Part shown: piece by piece, positions 1 through 8,614 of the stretch
Layout: every line of letters begins with the position of its first letter
Position numbering within the stretch: position 1 is the first letter of the stretch
From: Nonomuraea muscovyensis
GTDB lineage: Bacteria; Actinomycetota; Actinomycetes; Streptosporangiales; Streptosporangiaceae
Assembly (NCBI RefSeq): GCF_014207745.1
Contig: NZ_JACHJB010000001.1
Span: 2,542,001 to 2,606,000 of the forward strand
Reading direction: 5' to 3'
DNA: 64,000 nucleotides
Made by a program: the position numbers and the translations under genes
Notes under the pieces: generated by a model
The model's input: only the letters and a program-made list of their open reading frames with translations
Database searches by the model: none
What the model was told of the DNA's origin: nothing

Positions 1-1
1 G

Positions 2-496
2 TACCAGCAGCTCCAGTCGCTGCCCACGGACGCCGGGGTGCTCAGGAAGCAGTTGTCCGCGGAGGTCGACGCCTGGATCGACGAGGCCGCCGAGGAGGCC
101 AAGACCACCAGCCCGAACTCCAGGAAGGACGACTGGCTGGTCAACAGGGACAGGTACGTGGCCCAGCGGGCGATCGAGCTGCTGTACGCGAACCCGGTGC
201 CGGAGAAGGTCAGGGCCGCCGCCTACCAGGTGCTGAAGACGACCAAGGGCGTCGTCGACCTCGGCCGGGCCAAGGACCCGCTGGGCCGCTCCGGCCGGAA
301 GCTGGCCCTGCCCGTCCCCTCCAACCGCGACTCGGTGCTCAAGCAGGCGTTCCTGGTGGACGCGAAGACCAGCACGCTGCTGGCCATGTACACCGATCTC
401 AAGGACGGCGGCAAGCAGATGCTCGGCAAGTCCGGCGTGCAGACGTACGAGGTCGGCTGGACGAACGACAAGCCCGCCGTTCCGGGCGCGCGCTGA
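2..496 (+). CDS. CU044_5270-like protein, 3' end only
   Basis: The reading frame is open from the first bases of the window, so the 5' end is outside. The visible 164 residues begin near a LPTD motif and run through a helical segment (residues about 20-85) into a mixed region with VVDLGRAKDPLGRSG and FLVDAKTSTLLA, the pattern of the C-terminal half of actinomycete CU044_5270-family proteins. These are usually membrane-anchored proteins of unknown role encoded next to ECF-type sigma factors. The function of this member is not known. The next gene is on the opposite strand, 41 bp away. Family assignment is from memory of the motif pattern. Confidence 0.6.
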   Translation, partial: YQQLQSLPTDAGVLRKQLSAEVDAWIDEAAEEAKTTSPNSRKDDWLVNRDRYVAQRAIELLYANPVPEKVRAAAYQVLKTTKGVVDLGRAKDPLGRSGRKLALPVPSNRDSVLKQAFLVDAKTSTLLAMYTDLKDGGKQMLGKSGVQTYEVGWTNDKPAVPGAR

Positions 497-537
497 CCCG
501 CCGGTCCCGGCACAGGGGCCGGGGCCGCGGCGGTGGG

Positions 538-1671
538 TCAGGAGGAGTGCACGGCGGGCTCGGTGAGGCGGTTGCTGAAGCGGGCGAGCATGGTGGTCTG
601 AATCGTCTCGGGGAACAGCCTGGCGAGGATCGGCGGGGTGCGCCAGTTGGCGGGATTACGCCTGGCCAGCCGGGAGACCAGGGAGATGCGCGGGTAGCGG
701 TCCTTCTCGTAGGCACGCAGCCGTGCCGCCGGATCGTCGTCCCCCTTGGCCAGCTCGCGCCCGAGCACCCACGCGTCCTCCAGGGTCTGGTTGGCGCCCT
801 GCCCCAGGGTGGGCGGCATGGTGTGGGCGGCGTCGCCGATCAGGGTGATGCGGCCCTCTCCCACCACCGGGCGGACCTTGTTCCAGTGGTGCCCGAAGAA
901 TTCGAGGTCGCCCTCGGTGGCGGCGGCGAGCACCTCGGGAACGGGCGACGCCCAGTGCCCGAACCGTCTCCTCAGCTCGGCCAGCGGCGCGGCGGGCCGC
1001 GGGTCGGCAGGCGACCAGCGCACGTCGAACCACCACTGCAGCAGTCCCCCGCCCACCGGCATGAGGCCGCACGCGCCCTCCCTTCCCGAGATCATCAGGT
1101 GGCGGGCGGTGTCGGTGATGTCGATGTCGATCGGGCTGAGCCCCTGCCAGGTGCCGAACGTCGCCGGCCGGACGGTGCCCTCGCCCCACAGGTGGCGCCG
1201 GACGACCGAGTGGTGGCCGTCGGCCCCGATGAGCAGGTCTGCCGTGTCCGTCGAGCCGTCACTGAAGGTCGCCGTGACCCGGCCCTGGTCCTGCGTGACG
1301 GCCCGGCAGCTCGCGCCGTAGCGGACGAGGCCGTCGGGGAGCCCTTCGGCCAGGCGTCGCTGCAGGTCACGGCGGGCGATCGCCTGGGTGACGAAGCCGT
1401 AGCGGTCGGCCGCGTGGGCGATGTCCATGCTGGTGCGCAGCCGGCCGTCGTGGGTGAGCGCGTCGATGCGGTCGATGCGGGCGCCCACGCCGTCGAGGCT
1501 GACGCCGAGGTCGGCCAGGACGGCGTTGCCGTTGCTCCAGACGAGCACCGCCTTGCCGCCGGTCCGGGGGCCGGGGGCCTGCTCGTGGACCCGCACGCGG
1601 TGGCCGGCGGCCAGCAGCGCGCGTGACACGGCGAGCCCGCCGACCCCGGCGCCTATGACGAGAACGTCCAT
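538..1671 (-). CDS. FAD-dependent monooxygenase
   Basis: This 377-residue protein is a single-component aromatic-hydroxylase-type flavoprotein. It shows an N-terminal dinucleotide fold (VIGAGVGGLAVSRAL, residues 5-19), a central DLLIGADGHHSVVRR segment (the DG motif) and the GDAAH motif with PTLGQGANQ that binds the FAD ribityl chain. Such enzymes hydroxylate or inactivate aromatic and polyketide compounds, the tetracycline-degrading TetX group among them; the substrate here is unknown. It is divergent from a MarR gene, with 62 bp between the start codons and a perfect palindrome in the middle, so repression by that MarR and induction by a small ligand are likely. A second, unrelated-in-position pair of the same design lies at 39658-41331. 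Confidence 0.85.
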   Translation of the reverse strand: MDVLVIGAGVGGLAVSRALLAAGHRVRVHEQAPGPRTGGKAVLVWSNGNAVLADLGVSLDGVGARIDRIDALTHDGRLRTSMDIAHAADRYGFVTQAIARRDLQRRLAEGLPDGLVRYGASCRAVTQDQGRVTATFSDGSTDTADLLIGADGHHSVVRRHLWGEGTVRPATFGTWQGLSPIDIDITDTARHLMISGREGACGLMPVGGGLLQWWFDVRWSPADPRPAAPLAELRRRFGHWASPVPEVLAAATEGDLEFFGHHWNKVRPVVGEGRITLIGDAAHTMPPTLGQGANQTLEDAWVLGRELAKGDDDPAARLRAYEKDRYPRISLVSRLARRNPANWRTPPILARLFPETIQTTMLARFSNRLTEPAVHSS

Positions 1672-1685
1672 ATCTCCTCCACATC

Positions 1686-1712
1686 GGAGTATCTTCGATA
1701 TGAAGATACTCC
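1686..1712. promoter_or_regulatory. Perfect inverted repeat, probable MarR operator
   Basis: The 11-bp arms GGAGTATCTTC (1686-1696) and GAAGATACTCC (1702-1712) flank a 5-bp spacer, exactly between the divergent monooxygenase and marR start codons. The right arm runs into the GGGGAGGAG ribosome-binding site of marR (1713-1721). Its position would let a bound dimer block both promoters. Operator assignment is inferred from symmetry and position. Confidence 0.75.
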
Positions 1713-1733
1713 GGGGAGGAGTAGGTTGGGAAA

Positions 1734-2186
1734 GTGGCCCACAAGCATCCCGGCGAGGCGGTCTTCCGCGAGTTCCTGATCTCGATCGTGCTGCACAACG
1801 AGGCGGTCGCCGACCGGCTCGGCCTGCAACCGGTGGACGTCGCCGCCACGATGCTGCTGGAGACGCGCGGACCGCTCGCCGTGGGAGCGATCGCCGACGA
1901 GCTCGGGCTGCCGTCCGCCTCGGCCACCCGGCTGATCGACCGGCTGGAGAAGGCGGGCTACGCGCGCCGGGTGCGCGGCGAACGCGACCGGCGCACGATC
2001 ACCGTGGAGCTGGTCGAGGGCGGCCTGGACGCCTACCACGCCGCCTGCGCGACCTCCCGGCGGCACGTGGAGGCCTTGGCCCTGCGCTACGGGCCGGAGC
2101 AGGCGCCGCTGCTGCTGGACATGTTCGCCCGCGTCACCGACGCCCACCGCTCCGCCACCGCCGAACTCCGCGCGACCACGCCCTGA
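1734..2186 (+). CDS. MarR-family transcriptional regulator
   Basis: This 150-residue protein has the size and layout of a MarR dimeric repressor. The winged helix-turn-helix spans about residues 45-105, with the recognition region LGLPSASATRLIDRLEKAGYARR followed by the wing sequence RGERDRRTITVEL, which carries the usual D-R-R. The GTG start at 1734 is preceded by GGGGAGGAG at 12 bp. It is divergent from the FAD-monooxygenase and separated from it by a perfect 11-bp-arm palindrome. The inferred role is ligand-responsive repression of the monooxygenase and itself. Confidence 0.88.
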   Translation: MAHKHPGEAVFREFLISIVLHNEAVADRLGLQPVDVAATMLLETRGPLAVGAIADELGLPSASATRLIDRLEKAGYARRVRGERDRRTITVELVEGGLDAYHAACATSRRHVEALALRYGPEQAPLLLDMFARVTDAHRSATAELRATTP

Positions 2187-2266
2187 CCACCTAAGCCCGT
2201 CGGTTTGTAAGCCTTCAGTCGGTTCTCACCAAGTACGGGTGTAGATCGACGAAGGGAGCAAGGCCG

Positions 2267-2818
2267 GTGCGTCTCAAACGGGGAAAGCTTGCCACCGACC
2301 CCGTGGCGTTCGAAGCCTTCTACCGGCGGCACATCGACGCTGTCACGCGTTTCCTGTCACGCCGGGTCGACGACCCGCACACGGTCGCCGACCTGGCGGC
2401 CGATGTGTTCCTCGCGGTGTTCGACTCGGCGCACACGTACCGCCCGGGCAGGGGCAGCGAGATCGCGTGGCTGTACGGCGTCGCGCGCAACACGCTGTCG
2501 GCCGAGCGGCGGCGAGCGCTGCGGGAGTCCCAGCTCACCCATCGTGTGAGCGGGCGGCGTCCGCTCGACGGCGACGACGTGTCCCGGTTGGAAGAGCAGA
2601 TAGACGCGGAACGGCCCGCCAGGGCGGCCTTCCAGGCCATGGCCGGGTTACCCGACGGGGAGCGCGCTGTCCTGGAACTGGTGGTTCTGGAGCAGCTCAC
2701 GCCGTCGGAGGCGGCGGTAGCGCTGGGAATCCGGCCGGGGACCGCCATGGTGCGGCTGCACCGCGCCCGCAGGACACTTCGCGACCTTCCCTTCGTCATG
2801 GAAGGAATCCCACGATGA
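2267..2818 (+). CDS. RNA polymerase sigma factor, sigma-70 (ECF-like)
   Basis: This 183-residue protein has region 2 at about residues 10-85 (FYRRHIDAVTRFLSRRV, then DLAADVFLAVFD and the -10-binding segment EIAWLYGVARNTLS) and region 4 at about 120-175 (LPDGERAVLELVVLEQLTPSEAAVALGI). The two are joined by a short linker, as in extracytoplasmic-function sigma factors. The GTG start at 2267 follows GAAGGGAG. The stop overlaps the next start as ATGA (2815-2818), so it is translationally coupled to a membrane-anchored protein that may control or depend on it. No ECF group is assigned. Confidence 0.88.
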   Translation: MRLKRGKLATDPVAFEAFYRRHIDAVTRFLSRRVDDPHTVADLAADVFLAVFDSAHTYRPGRGSEIAWLYGVARNTLSAERRRALRESQLTHRVSGRRPLDGDDVSRLEEQIDAERPARAAFQAMAGLPDGERAVLELVVLEQLTPSEAAVALGIRPGTAMVRLHRARRTLRDLPFVMEGIPR

Positions 2819-3375
2819 GATTCGAGGAGCAGTTGCTGATGGACCTCAAGACCGAGATGACCGCGCGGAACGAACGCAGCCGCCGTGTCGGCCGCCGCCT
2901 GCTCGCGGGGGCGGCGGTGGCCGGGCTGGCGGCTGTGGCGGCGGTGGCGATGCCGCTGCTGACCGGGCCTGAGCCGGCGTACGCGGTGAGCGAGAACGCC
3001 AACGGCACCATCACGGTGGAGCTCAAGGAGTTCAGGGACGCCGACAAGCTGGAGCAGGACCTCAAGGATGTGGGCGTGAACGCCGACATCACGTACCTCA
3101 AGCCCTACACGAAGTGCCAGGACGGCCGCGGCACGCTCGTCGGCGGCGAGTACGACACTCCGGAGGAGTGGCGCCAGTCCGTGCACTACAAGGTCGCCAG
3201 GCCGGGGCCGAAGAGTTTCGTCATCGATCCCCGCTATGTCGGGAAGGGTCAGACGGTGGCGCTGGAGTTCACCGAGAACCCGAAGGGGCCGTTCAAGTCG
3301 CAGCTCAACGCGTCGGTGATCGAGGGCTCTGTCAAGCCGTGCGTCCCGGTGCACGACCCGACGCAGCTCGGCTGA
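2815..3375 (+). CDS. Membrane-anchored protein coupled to the sigma factor
   Basis: This 186-residue protein has a short basic N-terminus (NERSRRVGRRLL), one membrane segment at about residues 30-50 (AGAAVAGLAAVAAVAMPLL) and an extracytoplasmic domain of about 130 residues. The family is not recognised. No zinc-finger anti-sigma motif (HxxxCxxC) is present, so it is not an ordinary ZAS anti-sigma factor, although its coupling to the sigma gene and its topology would suit a regulator or target. It ends 44 bp before a strong terminator hairpin. Confidence 0.65.
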   Translation: MRFEEQLLMDLKTEMTARNERSRRVGRRLLAGAAVAGLAAVAAVAMPLLTGPEPAYAVSENANGTITVELKEFRDADKLEQDLKDVGVNADITYLKPYTKCQDGRGTLVGGEYDTPEEWRQSVHYKVARPGPKSFVIDPRYVGKGQTVALEFTENPKGPFKSQLNASVIEGSVKPCVPVHDPTQLG

Positions 3376-3418
3376 CCGGCGGCTGTGCGAGGCCGGTCCG
3401 CGCGTCGTGGTGATCGGC

Positions 3419-3455
3419 GACAGCTGGTGGCGCATGATCTGCGCCACCAGCTGTC
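3419..3455. terminator. Bidirectional terminator hairpin
   Basis: Perfect 16-bp arms (GACAGCTGGTGGCGCA, 3419-3434, and its complement, 3440-3455) enclose a 5-base loop, between the 3' ends of two convergent genes (3375 and 3480). There is no U tract, as is usual in actinomycetes. It most likely ends both the sigma-factor operon and the formate dehydrogenase operon. Confidence 0.8.
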
Positions 3456-3479
3456 CCACCGACCGGCCCGGCCAGGTCC

Positions 3480-4472
3480 TCATCCCGCTCCTGCACGGAG
3501 GCGCCGGCGTTGGGGGACGACCGTGTACTTGGGGTCGAGGGCCGAGGCGCGGCCCGCCTCCAGGATGCCGAAGCGGGTGCACAGGGAGCCCGCGGTGAGG
3601 GCGAGGCCGGACAGGACCGTGAGGGCGCGGCTGCGTCCCGCGACCGCCGCCAGCAGCCCGCCGCCCGCCGTCAGGGCGCGGGCGGTGCGCATGAGCCGGC
3701 CCGCCCGTCCCGTCCGGTACGGCTCGCCGAGGAAGCCGAGTCGGCGTTCCATGACCTCGCCCGCGACCGTCTCCACGGCGGCTCCGAGCACGGCGACGAC
3801 CCGCGCGGGACCGGCGTGGACCCGGGGCGTGCCCAGCATGGAGACCGCCCCGGCGGCGGCCATCGCGCTGCCCGCGAACAGGAAGGGCAGCTCCCGGTAG
3901 GCCTCGTGCCAGGCGGGCACGGCGGTGTCGGCGACGAGGACGGCGGTGTAGGTGGCGGTCAGCGGCCCGGTCACGCCGCTGGCCAGCAGCGCCGCGTCCC
4001 CGAGGGGCCGCAGGACGCCGTGGAGGACGCCGGCGGGCGCGCGGCCCGGACCACCGGTCCGGCCGCCCGCGTGAGGCAGGCCGCCGGGTGGGCCGGCGTT
4101 CAGGGGACCGGCCAGCGCGGCGGCCGACAGGCCGCCCTGGGCGGCGAGGATCCATGAGCCTACGCTCATCGGCGAGGTGGGCTTGAAGATCCGCAGCATG
4201 TTGAGGAACCGTTCGGGCCTGCCCAGTTCGGCGGCGAGCAGGGCGGCTCCGGAGGCCGCCCCCGCCGCCGCGGCGACGCGGGCGGTGGCGGCCAGGCGGT
4301 CGTGACCGGTCAGCCGGGCCATGACGGCCATCATGGACGAGACCCCGGACATTCCGCCCAGATAGAGATATGTCGGCATGTGGGGCTCGTGCCAGATGGG
4401 CGGCTTGATCACCGGGCGGCCGTAGTAGGACCGGAACTCCGCCTCCGGCACCACGGCCCGTTCCCGCGTCAC
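3480..4472 (-). CDS. Formate dehydrogenase membrane subunit (NrfD/PsrC type)
   Basis: This 330-residue polytopic protein has the NrfD start signature (KPPIWHEPHMPTYLYLGGMSG), followed by about eight hydrophobic segments, and anchors an oxidoreductase complex while exchanging electrons with menaquinone. The frame is open further upstream, but the GTG at 4472 overlaps the stop of the ferredoxin-type subunit (GTGA), and the N-terminal signature follows directly, so this start is preferred. It is the last gene of the formate dehydrogenase operon. The NrfD anchor replaces the cytochrome b556 gamma subunit of E. coli FDH-N. Confidence 0.85.
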   Translation of the reverse strand: MTRERAVVPEAEFRSYYGRPVIKPPIWHEPHMPTYLYLGGMSGVSSMMAVMARLTGHDRLAATARVAAAAGAASGAALLAAELGRPERFLNMLRIFKPTSPMSVGSWILAAQGGLSAAALAGPLNAGPPGGLPHAGGRTGGPGRAPAGVLHGVLRPLGDAALLASGVTGPLTATYTAVLVADTAVPAWHEAYRELPFLFAGSAMAAAGAVSMLGTPRVHAGPARVVAVLGAAVETVAGEVMERRLGFLGEPYRTGRAGRLMRTARALTAGGGLLAAVAGRSRALTVLSGLALTAGSLCTRFGILEAGRASALDPKYTVVPQRRRLRAGAG

Positions 4473-5332
4473 CGCCCGCCTCCCGCACGCGAGCCAAGCG
4501 GACCAAGCGGACCGCGCGAGCCGCCCCAGCCGCGCGAGCCGCCCGACCCGCGCTGTCCGCGCGGGCCCAGGAACGCCAGCGCCACGGCCCCCACCGCCGA
4601 CACGGCCGCCGCGCCCGCCCAGCGCCACATGGCCGGCAGGTCGCGGGTGGTCACCACGGGGTCCGGCGGCAGCCCGTACGCCTCGGGCTCGTCCAGCAGC
4701 AGGAAGAACGCCCCCGCTCCCCCGACCCCGTCAGAGGGGCTCTCGCCGTACAGGCGGGCCTCCTCGTGCCCGTCGGCGCGCAGCCGGGCCACCCGCTCCT
4801 CGGCCCGTTCCCGCAGCTCGTCGAGCGGCCCGAACTGGATCGAGTCGGTCGGGCACGCCTTGGCGCAGGCGGGTTCGAGCCCGCCGCGCTGCCGGTCGTA
4901 GCACATCGTGCACTTCCAGGCCCGCCCGTCGTCCTCCCGCCGGTCGATCACGCCGAACGGGCAGGCGGGCACGCAGTAGCCGCACCCGTTGCAGATGTCG
5001 GGCTGCACCACCACGGTGTCGAACTCGGTCCGGAACAGCGCCCCTGTCGGGCAGACGTCCAGGCAGGCGGCGTGCGTGCAGTGCTTGCACACGTCGGAGG
5101 ACATCAGCCAGCGCTCCACGCCCTCGTCGCCGCCGGGCACCGGCCGCGACTGCTCGATGAACGCGACGTGCCGCCAGGTGCTCGCCCCGAGCATGCCGGT
5201 GTTGTCGTAGGAGGTGGCCTGGAAGACGAAGCCGTCGTCGGGGAGCTGGTTCCACTCCTTGCAGGCCACCTCGCACGCCTTGCACCCGATGCAGACGCTC
5301 GTGTCGGTGAAGAACCCCGTCCGCTCAGCCAT
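4469..5332 (-). CDS. Formate dehydrogenase iron-sulfur subunit
   Basis: This 287-residue electron-transfer subunit has four Cys clusters expected to bind four [4Fe-4S] centres: CIGCKACEVACKEWN (C14, C17, C20, C24), CKHCTHAACLDVCPTG, CNGCGYCVPACPFG, and CTMCYDRQ ending in ACAKACPTDS. A hydrophobic helix near residues 240-260 (WRWAGAAAVSAVGAVALAFL) probably anchors it. It carries electrons from the molybdenum/tungsten subunit to the NrfD-type membrane subunit. Its start overlaps the catalytic subunit by 8 bp and its end overlaps nrfD by 4 bp, so the three genes form a tight operon. Confidence 0.92.
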   Translation of the reverse strand: MAERTGFFTDTSVCIGCKACEVACKEWNQLPDDGFVFQATSYDNTGMLGASTWRHVAFIEQSRPVPGGDEGVERWLMSSDVCKHCTHAACLDVCPTGALFRTEFDTVVVQPDICNGCGYCVPACPFGVIDRREDDGRAWKCTMCYDRQRGGLEPACAKACPTDSIQFGPLDELRERAEERVARLRADGHEEARLYGESPSDGVGGAGAFFLLLDEPEAYGLPPDPVVTTRDLPAMWRWAGAAAVSAVGAVALAFLGPRGQRGSGGSRGWGGSRGPLGPLGSRAGGGR

Positions 5333-8300
5333 GGCGGTACATCTCCAGCAGGTCGAGCGCCGCCCGGCCCCTCGGCCGACGGCCCGGCCGCACGTCGCAG
5401 GTCATGGCCTTGCCCTCCTGGATGTAGACGTTCGGGTCGAGCACCAGCGGCAGCAGGTCGTTGGTCACGTCGCCGGTGACCAGGCCGCCTCCGCCCCACC
5501 CCCAGTGGTACGGCAGGCCGACCTGGTGGACCGCCCTGCCCTCGACGCGCAGCGGCCGCATCCGGCCGGTGACCAGCACCCTGGCCTCCACGACGGCGCG
5601 GCTGGTCACGATCGTCGCCCAGTCGCCGTTGGTCAGCCCGAGCCGGGCGGCGAGCTGCGGCGACACCTCGCAGAACAGCTCGGGCTGCAGCTCGGCGAGA
5701 TAGGCGAGCGGCCGGCTCATCCCGCCGGCCGTGTGGTGCTCGGTCAGCCGGTACGTCGTCAGCACGTACGGGAAGCGTCCCCCGGGCGCGTTGTACGGGC
5801 TCTCGGGGCGGTTGTAGGTGCGGCGGGCCGGGTTGGCCTGCTGGGCGTACAGGGGATTGGCGACCGGGGACTCGTGCGGCTCGTAGTGGGCGGGCAGCGG
5901 GCCGTCGGCGAGACCGGCCGGCACGTACAGCCAGCCCTTGCCGTCGGACTGCATGATGAACGGGTCGGTCCCGGCGAGCGCGGCCTCGGCCCACGCGCCT
6001 TCGGGCGGCACGTAGTCCGGCGGCTTGCCGATCTCGCAGTCGGGCACGTCGTGCCCGGTCCACTCGCCGCGTTCGGCGTCCCACCACACGTACGCCTTGC
6101 GCTCGCTCCACGGGCGCCCCTCGGGGTCGGCGGAGGCCCGGTTGTAGAGGATGCGCCGGTTGGCGGGCCACGCCCACCCCCATTCGGGCGCCACGGCGCT
6201 CTGTTCGCGGCCGGGGCGGCGGCGGGCGGCCTGGTTGACCTCGTCGGCGTACACGCCGCAGTAGATCCAGCAGCCGCACGCCGTGGAGCCGTCGGGGCGG
6301 AGCTGGGTGGACGACGACAGCGCCCGCCCGTCGGGGCCGACCCCGTTGATCTCGCGCAGCACGGCCTCGGCGGAGGGCTCCCGGTGCGCGCCCTGTTCGG
6401 GGTAGTCCCAGGTCAGCTCGCGCACCGGCCGGTCGATCTCGTCGTCGGTCAGGCGTTGCCTGACGAGCCTGCCCAGGTGGTAGTAGAACCACAGCTCGCT
6501 GCGGCAGTCGCCGGGCGGGTCGAGCGCCTTCTCCCGCCACTGGAGCAGCCGCTGGGTGTTGGTGAACGTGCCCTCCTTCTCCACGTGGCTCGCGGCGGGC
6601 AGGAAGAACACCTCGGTGCCGATGTCCTCGGTGCGCAGCTCGCCGGTCTCCAGTTCCGGGCCGTCCAGCCAGAACGTGGCCGTCTCCACCAGGGTCAGGT
6701 CGCGGACGACGAGCCAGTCGAGGTTCGCCAGGCCGAGGCGCTGCGCCCGGCCGCCGGAGGAGCCGACGGCGGGGTTCTCCCCCACCACGAAGTAGCCCTT
6801 CACGATCCCGTCGATCTGGCCCATCACGGTCGTGTAGTGGCCGTGGTCGCCGGTCAGGCGCGGCAGGTGGCCGAAGCAGTAGTCGTTCGCCTCGGTGGCG
6901 GCCTCGCCCCACCACGCCTTGAGCAGGCTCACCAGGTAGGCGCGCCGGTTGCCCCAGAAGCCCGTCGAGCCGCCTGCCACCTCCAGGTAGTGGTCCAGGC
7001 CCTCGTGCCGCTCGGCGTGCGGCATGTCCAGGTAGCCCGGCAGGATGTTGAACAGCGTCGGGATGTCGGTCGAGCCCTGGATGCTGGCGTGGCCGCGCAG
7101 CGCCAGGATGCCGCCGCCGGGCCGTCCCATGTTGCCGAGGAGGAGCTGCAGGATCGAGGCGGTGCGGATGTACTGCGCGCCGACGGTGTGCTGGGTCCAG
7201 CCGACCGAGTAGACCCAGGCGGTGGTGCGCTCCCGGCCGGAGTTGGCGGTGACGGCCTCGGCCAGCTCGGCGAAGCCGTCCCGCGGGATGCCGCACAGCC
7301 GCTCGACCAGCTCCGGGGTGTAGCGGGCGAAGTGCCGTTTCAGGATCTGGTAGACGCAGCGCGGGTGGGCCAGCGTCGGGTCGGTGCGGGGGCTGGGGTG
7401 CGCGGCGGGCCCGCCCGCGCCGTAGGTGTCGGCCCCCGCTGCCTCGGCGTGCCGGCGGCCGCCCTCCGCCTGCTCGGCTGAGGGCTGCTCGGTGGAGGGC
7501 TGCTCGGTGGAGGGCTGCTCGCCCGTGGACTCGTACGCCCAGCTCCTCGGGTCGTACGTGGCCGTCTCCGGGTCCCAGCCGGAGAACAGGCCGTCGAGGT
7601 CCTCGGTGTCGCGGAAGTCCTCGGACACGATCGTGGCGGCGTTGGTGTAGGCCAGCACGTACTCGCGGAAGTCCAGCCCGTTCGTCAGCACGTGGTTGAT
7701 CAGCGCGCCGAGCAGCACGATGTCACTGCCCGCGCGGATCGGCAGGTGCCGGTCGGCCAGCGCGCTCGTGCGGGTGAAGCGCGGGTCCACGTGGAACACC
7801 CTGGCCCCGCGCGCCTTGGCCTCCACGACCCACTGGAAGCCCACGGGGTGGCATTCGGCCATGTTGGAGCCCTGGATGACGATGCAGTCCGCGCCCGCCA
7901 GGTCCTGCTGGAAGGTGGTCGCGCCGCCACGCCCGAAGCTGGTCCCCAGACCGGGGACGGTGGAGGAGTGTCAAATGCGCGCCTGGTTCTCGACCTGGAT
8001 GGCGCCGAGGGCGGTGTAGAGCTTCTTCATCAGGTAGTTCTCTTCGTCGTCGAGCGTCGCCCCGCCCAGGCTGGCGATGCCCATCGTGCGGCGCACGACC
8101 CTGCCCTCGCGGGTCTGCTCCCAGGTCTCCCGCCGGGTGCGCACCACCCGGTCGGCGATCATCTCCATGGCGGTGTCCAGGTCGAGCCGCTCCCAGCCGG
8201 TGCCGTACGGCCTGCGGTGGAGCACCTCGGTCCGGCGGCCGGGATGGGTGACGAGCTGCTTGCTGGCCGAGCCCTTGGGGCACAGCCGCCCCCGGGAGAT

Positions 8301-8531
8301 CGGCGAGTCGGGGTCGCCCTCGATCTGGGTGACCTTGCCGTCCTCGACGTAGACGAGCTGGCCGCAGCCGACCGCGCAGTAGGGGCAGATGGAGCGGGCG
8401 ACCGTCGTGGCGTCCTCGGTGCGGGGCCGCAGCGCGTCGGTGCGGGCCGAGCGTGCGGCCTCGCTCCTGCCGTCCTCGCCCCTGAGCTGGCGGATCACCG
8501 GCCAGCGGGCAAGCCATCCCCTTCCTGACAC
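5325..8531 (-). CDS. Formate dehydrogenase catalytic subunit, selenocysteine (UGA-decoded)
   Basis: Read through the TGA at 7973-7971 this is a 1068-residue molybdopterin/tungstopterin enzyme oxidising formate to CO2, with Sec as residue 187. An N-terminal [4Fe-4S] site is formed by C49, C52, C56 and C83 (ICPYCAVGCG ... RGRLCPKG). The UGA sits in NQARI-U-HSSTVPGLGTSFGRG, exactly the catalytic Sec/Cys position of FdhF and FdnG, and the frame continues unbroken with GSNMAECHPVGFQW. A bacterial SECIS follows. The GTG at 8531 fits the N-terminus of actinomycete relatives; its ribosome-binding site is weak. No twin-arginine signal is seen, so a cytoplasmic active site is likely. A (STEQP)-type repeat lies in a loop near residues 339-353. 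It needs SelA, SelB, SelC and SelD, none of which is in this window. Confidence 0.88.
7471..7515 (-). repeat. 15-bp tandem repeat in the formate dehydrogenase gene
   Basis: Three copies of TGCTCGGTGGAGGGC (the first with two changes), plus a degenerate fourth, encode STEQP-STEQP-SAEQA in a surface-loop insertion of the catalytic subunit. The reading frame is kept because the unit is 15 bp. Confidence 0.85.
7942..7973 (-). promoter_or_regulatory. SECIS element with UGA(Sec) codon
   Basis: On the minus strand, UGA (7973-7971) is followed after exactly 18 nt by GGUCU, the apical loop of a GUCCCC/GGGGAC stem (arms 7958-7953 and 7947-7942 in minus-strand order). The E. coli fdhF SECIS has the same 18-nt distance and the same GGUCU loop contacted by SelB. 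The bulged U of fdhF is not evident here. This is the main reason for reading the stop as selenocysteine. Confidence 0.88.
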
Positions 8532-8614
8532 AACGCGAGTTCTGCCCGCTTTCGTACGGTCTATGCGAGATGTCGGGAGACCGGTGTGACGGCGGCGGGC
8601 AGGGACCCTGGACC

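Noticed and set aside
4473..4628. N-terminal extension of the NrfD-type subunit
   Set aside because: It overlaps the ferredoxin subunit gene, is Gly/Arg-rich without a membrane signal, and the GTGA overlap at 4472 gives a family-like N-terminus.
5214..7481. 755-codon plus-strand ORF opposite the formate dehydrogenase
   Set aside because: Composition is His/Gly/Pro/Val-rich with no family motif; it is an antisense shadow of a high-GC gene.
7971..7973. In-frame TGA splitting the formate dehydrogenase gene, as a nonsense mutation or assembly error
   Set aside because: The frame is the same on both sides, the codon falls exactly at the Sec/Cys catalytic position, and a SECIS-like stem-loop with correct spacing follows.
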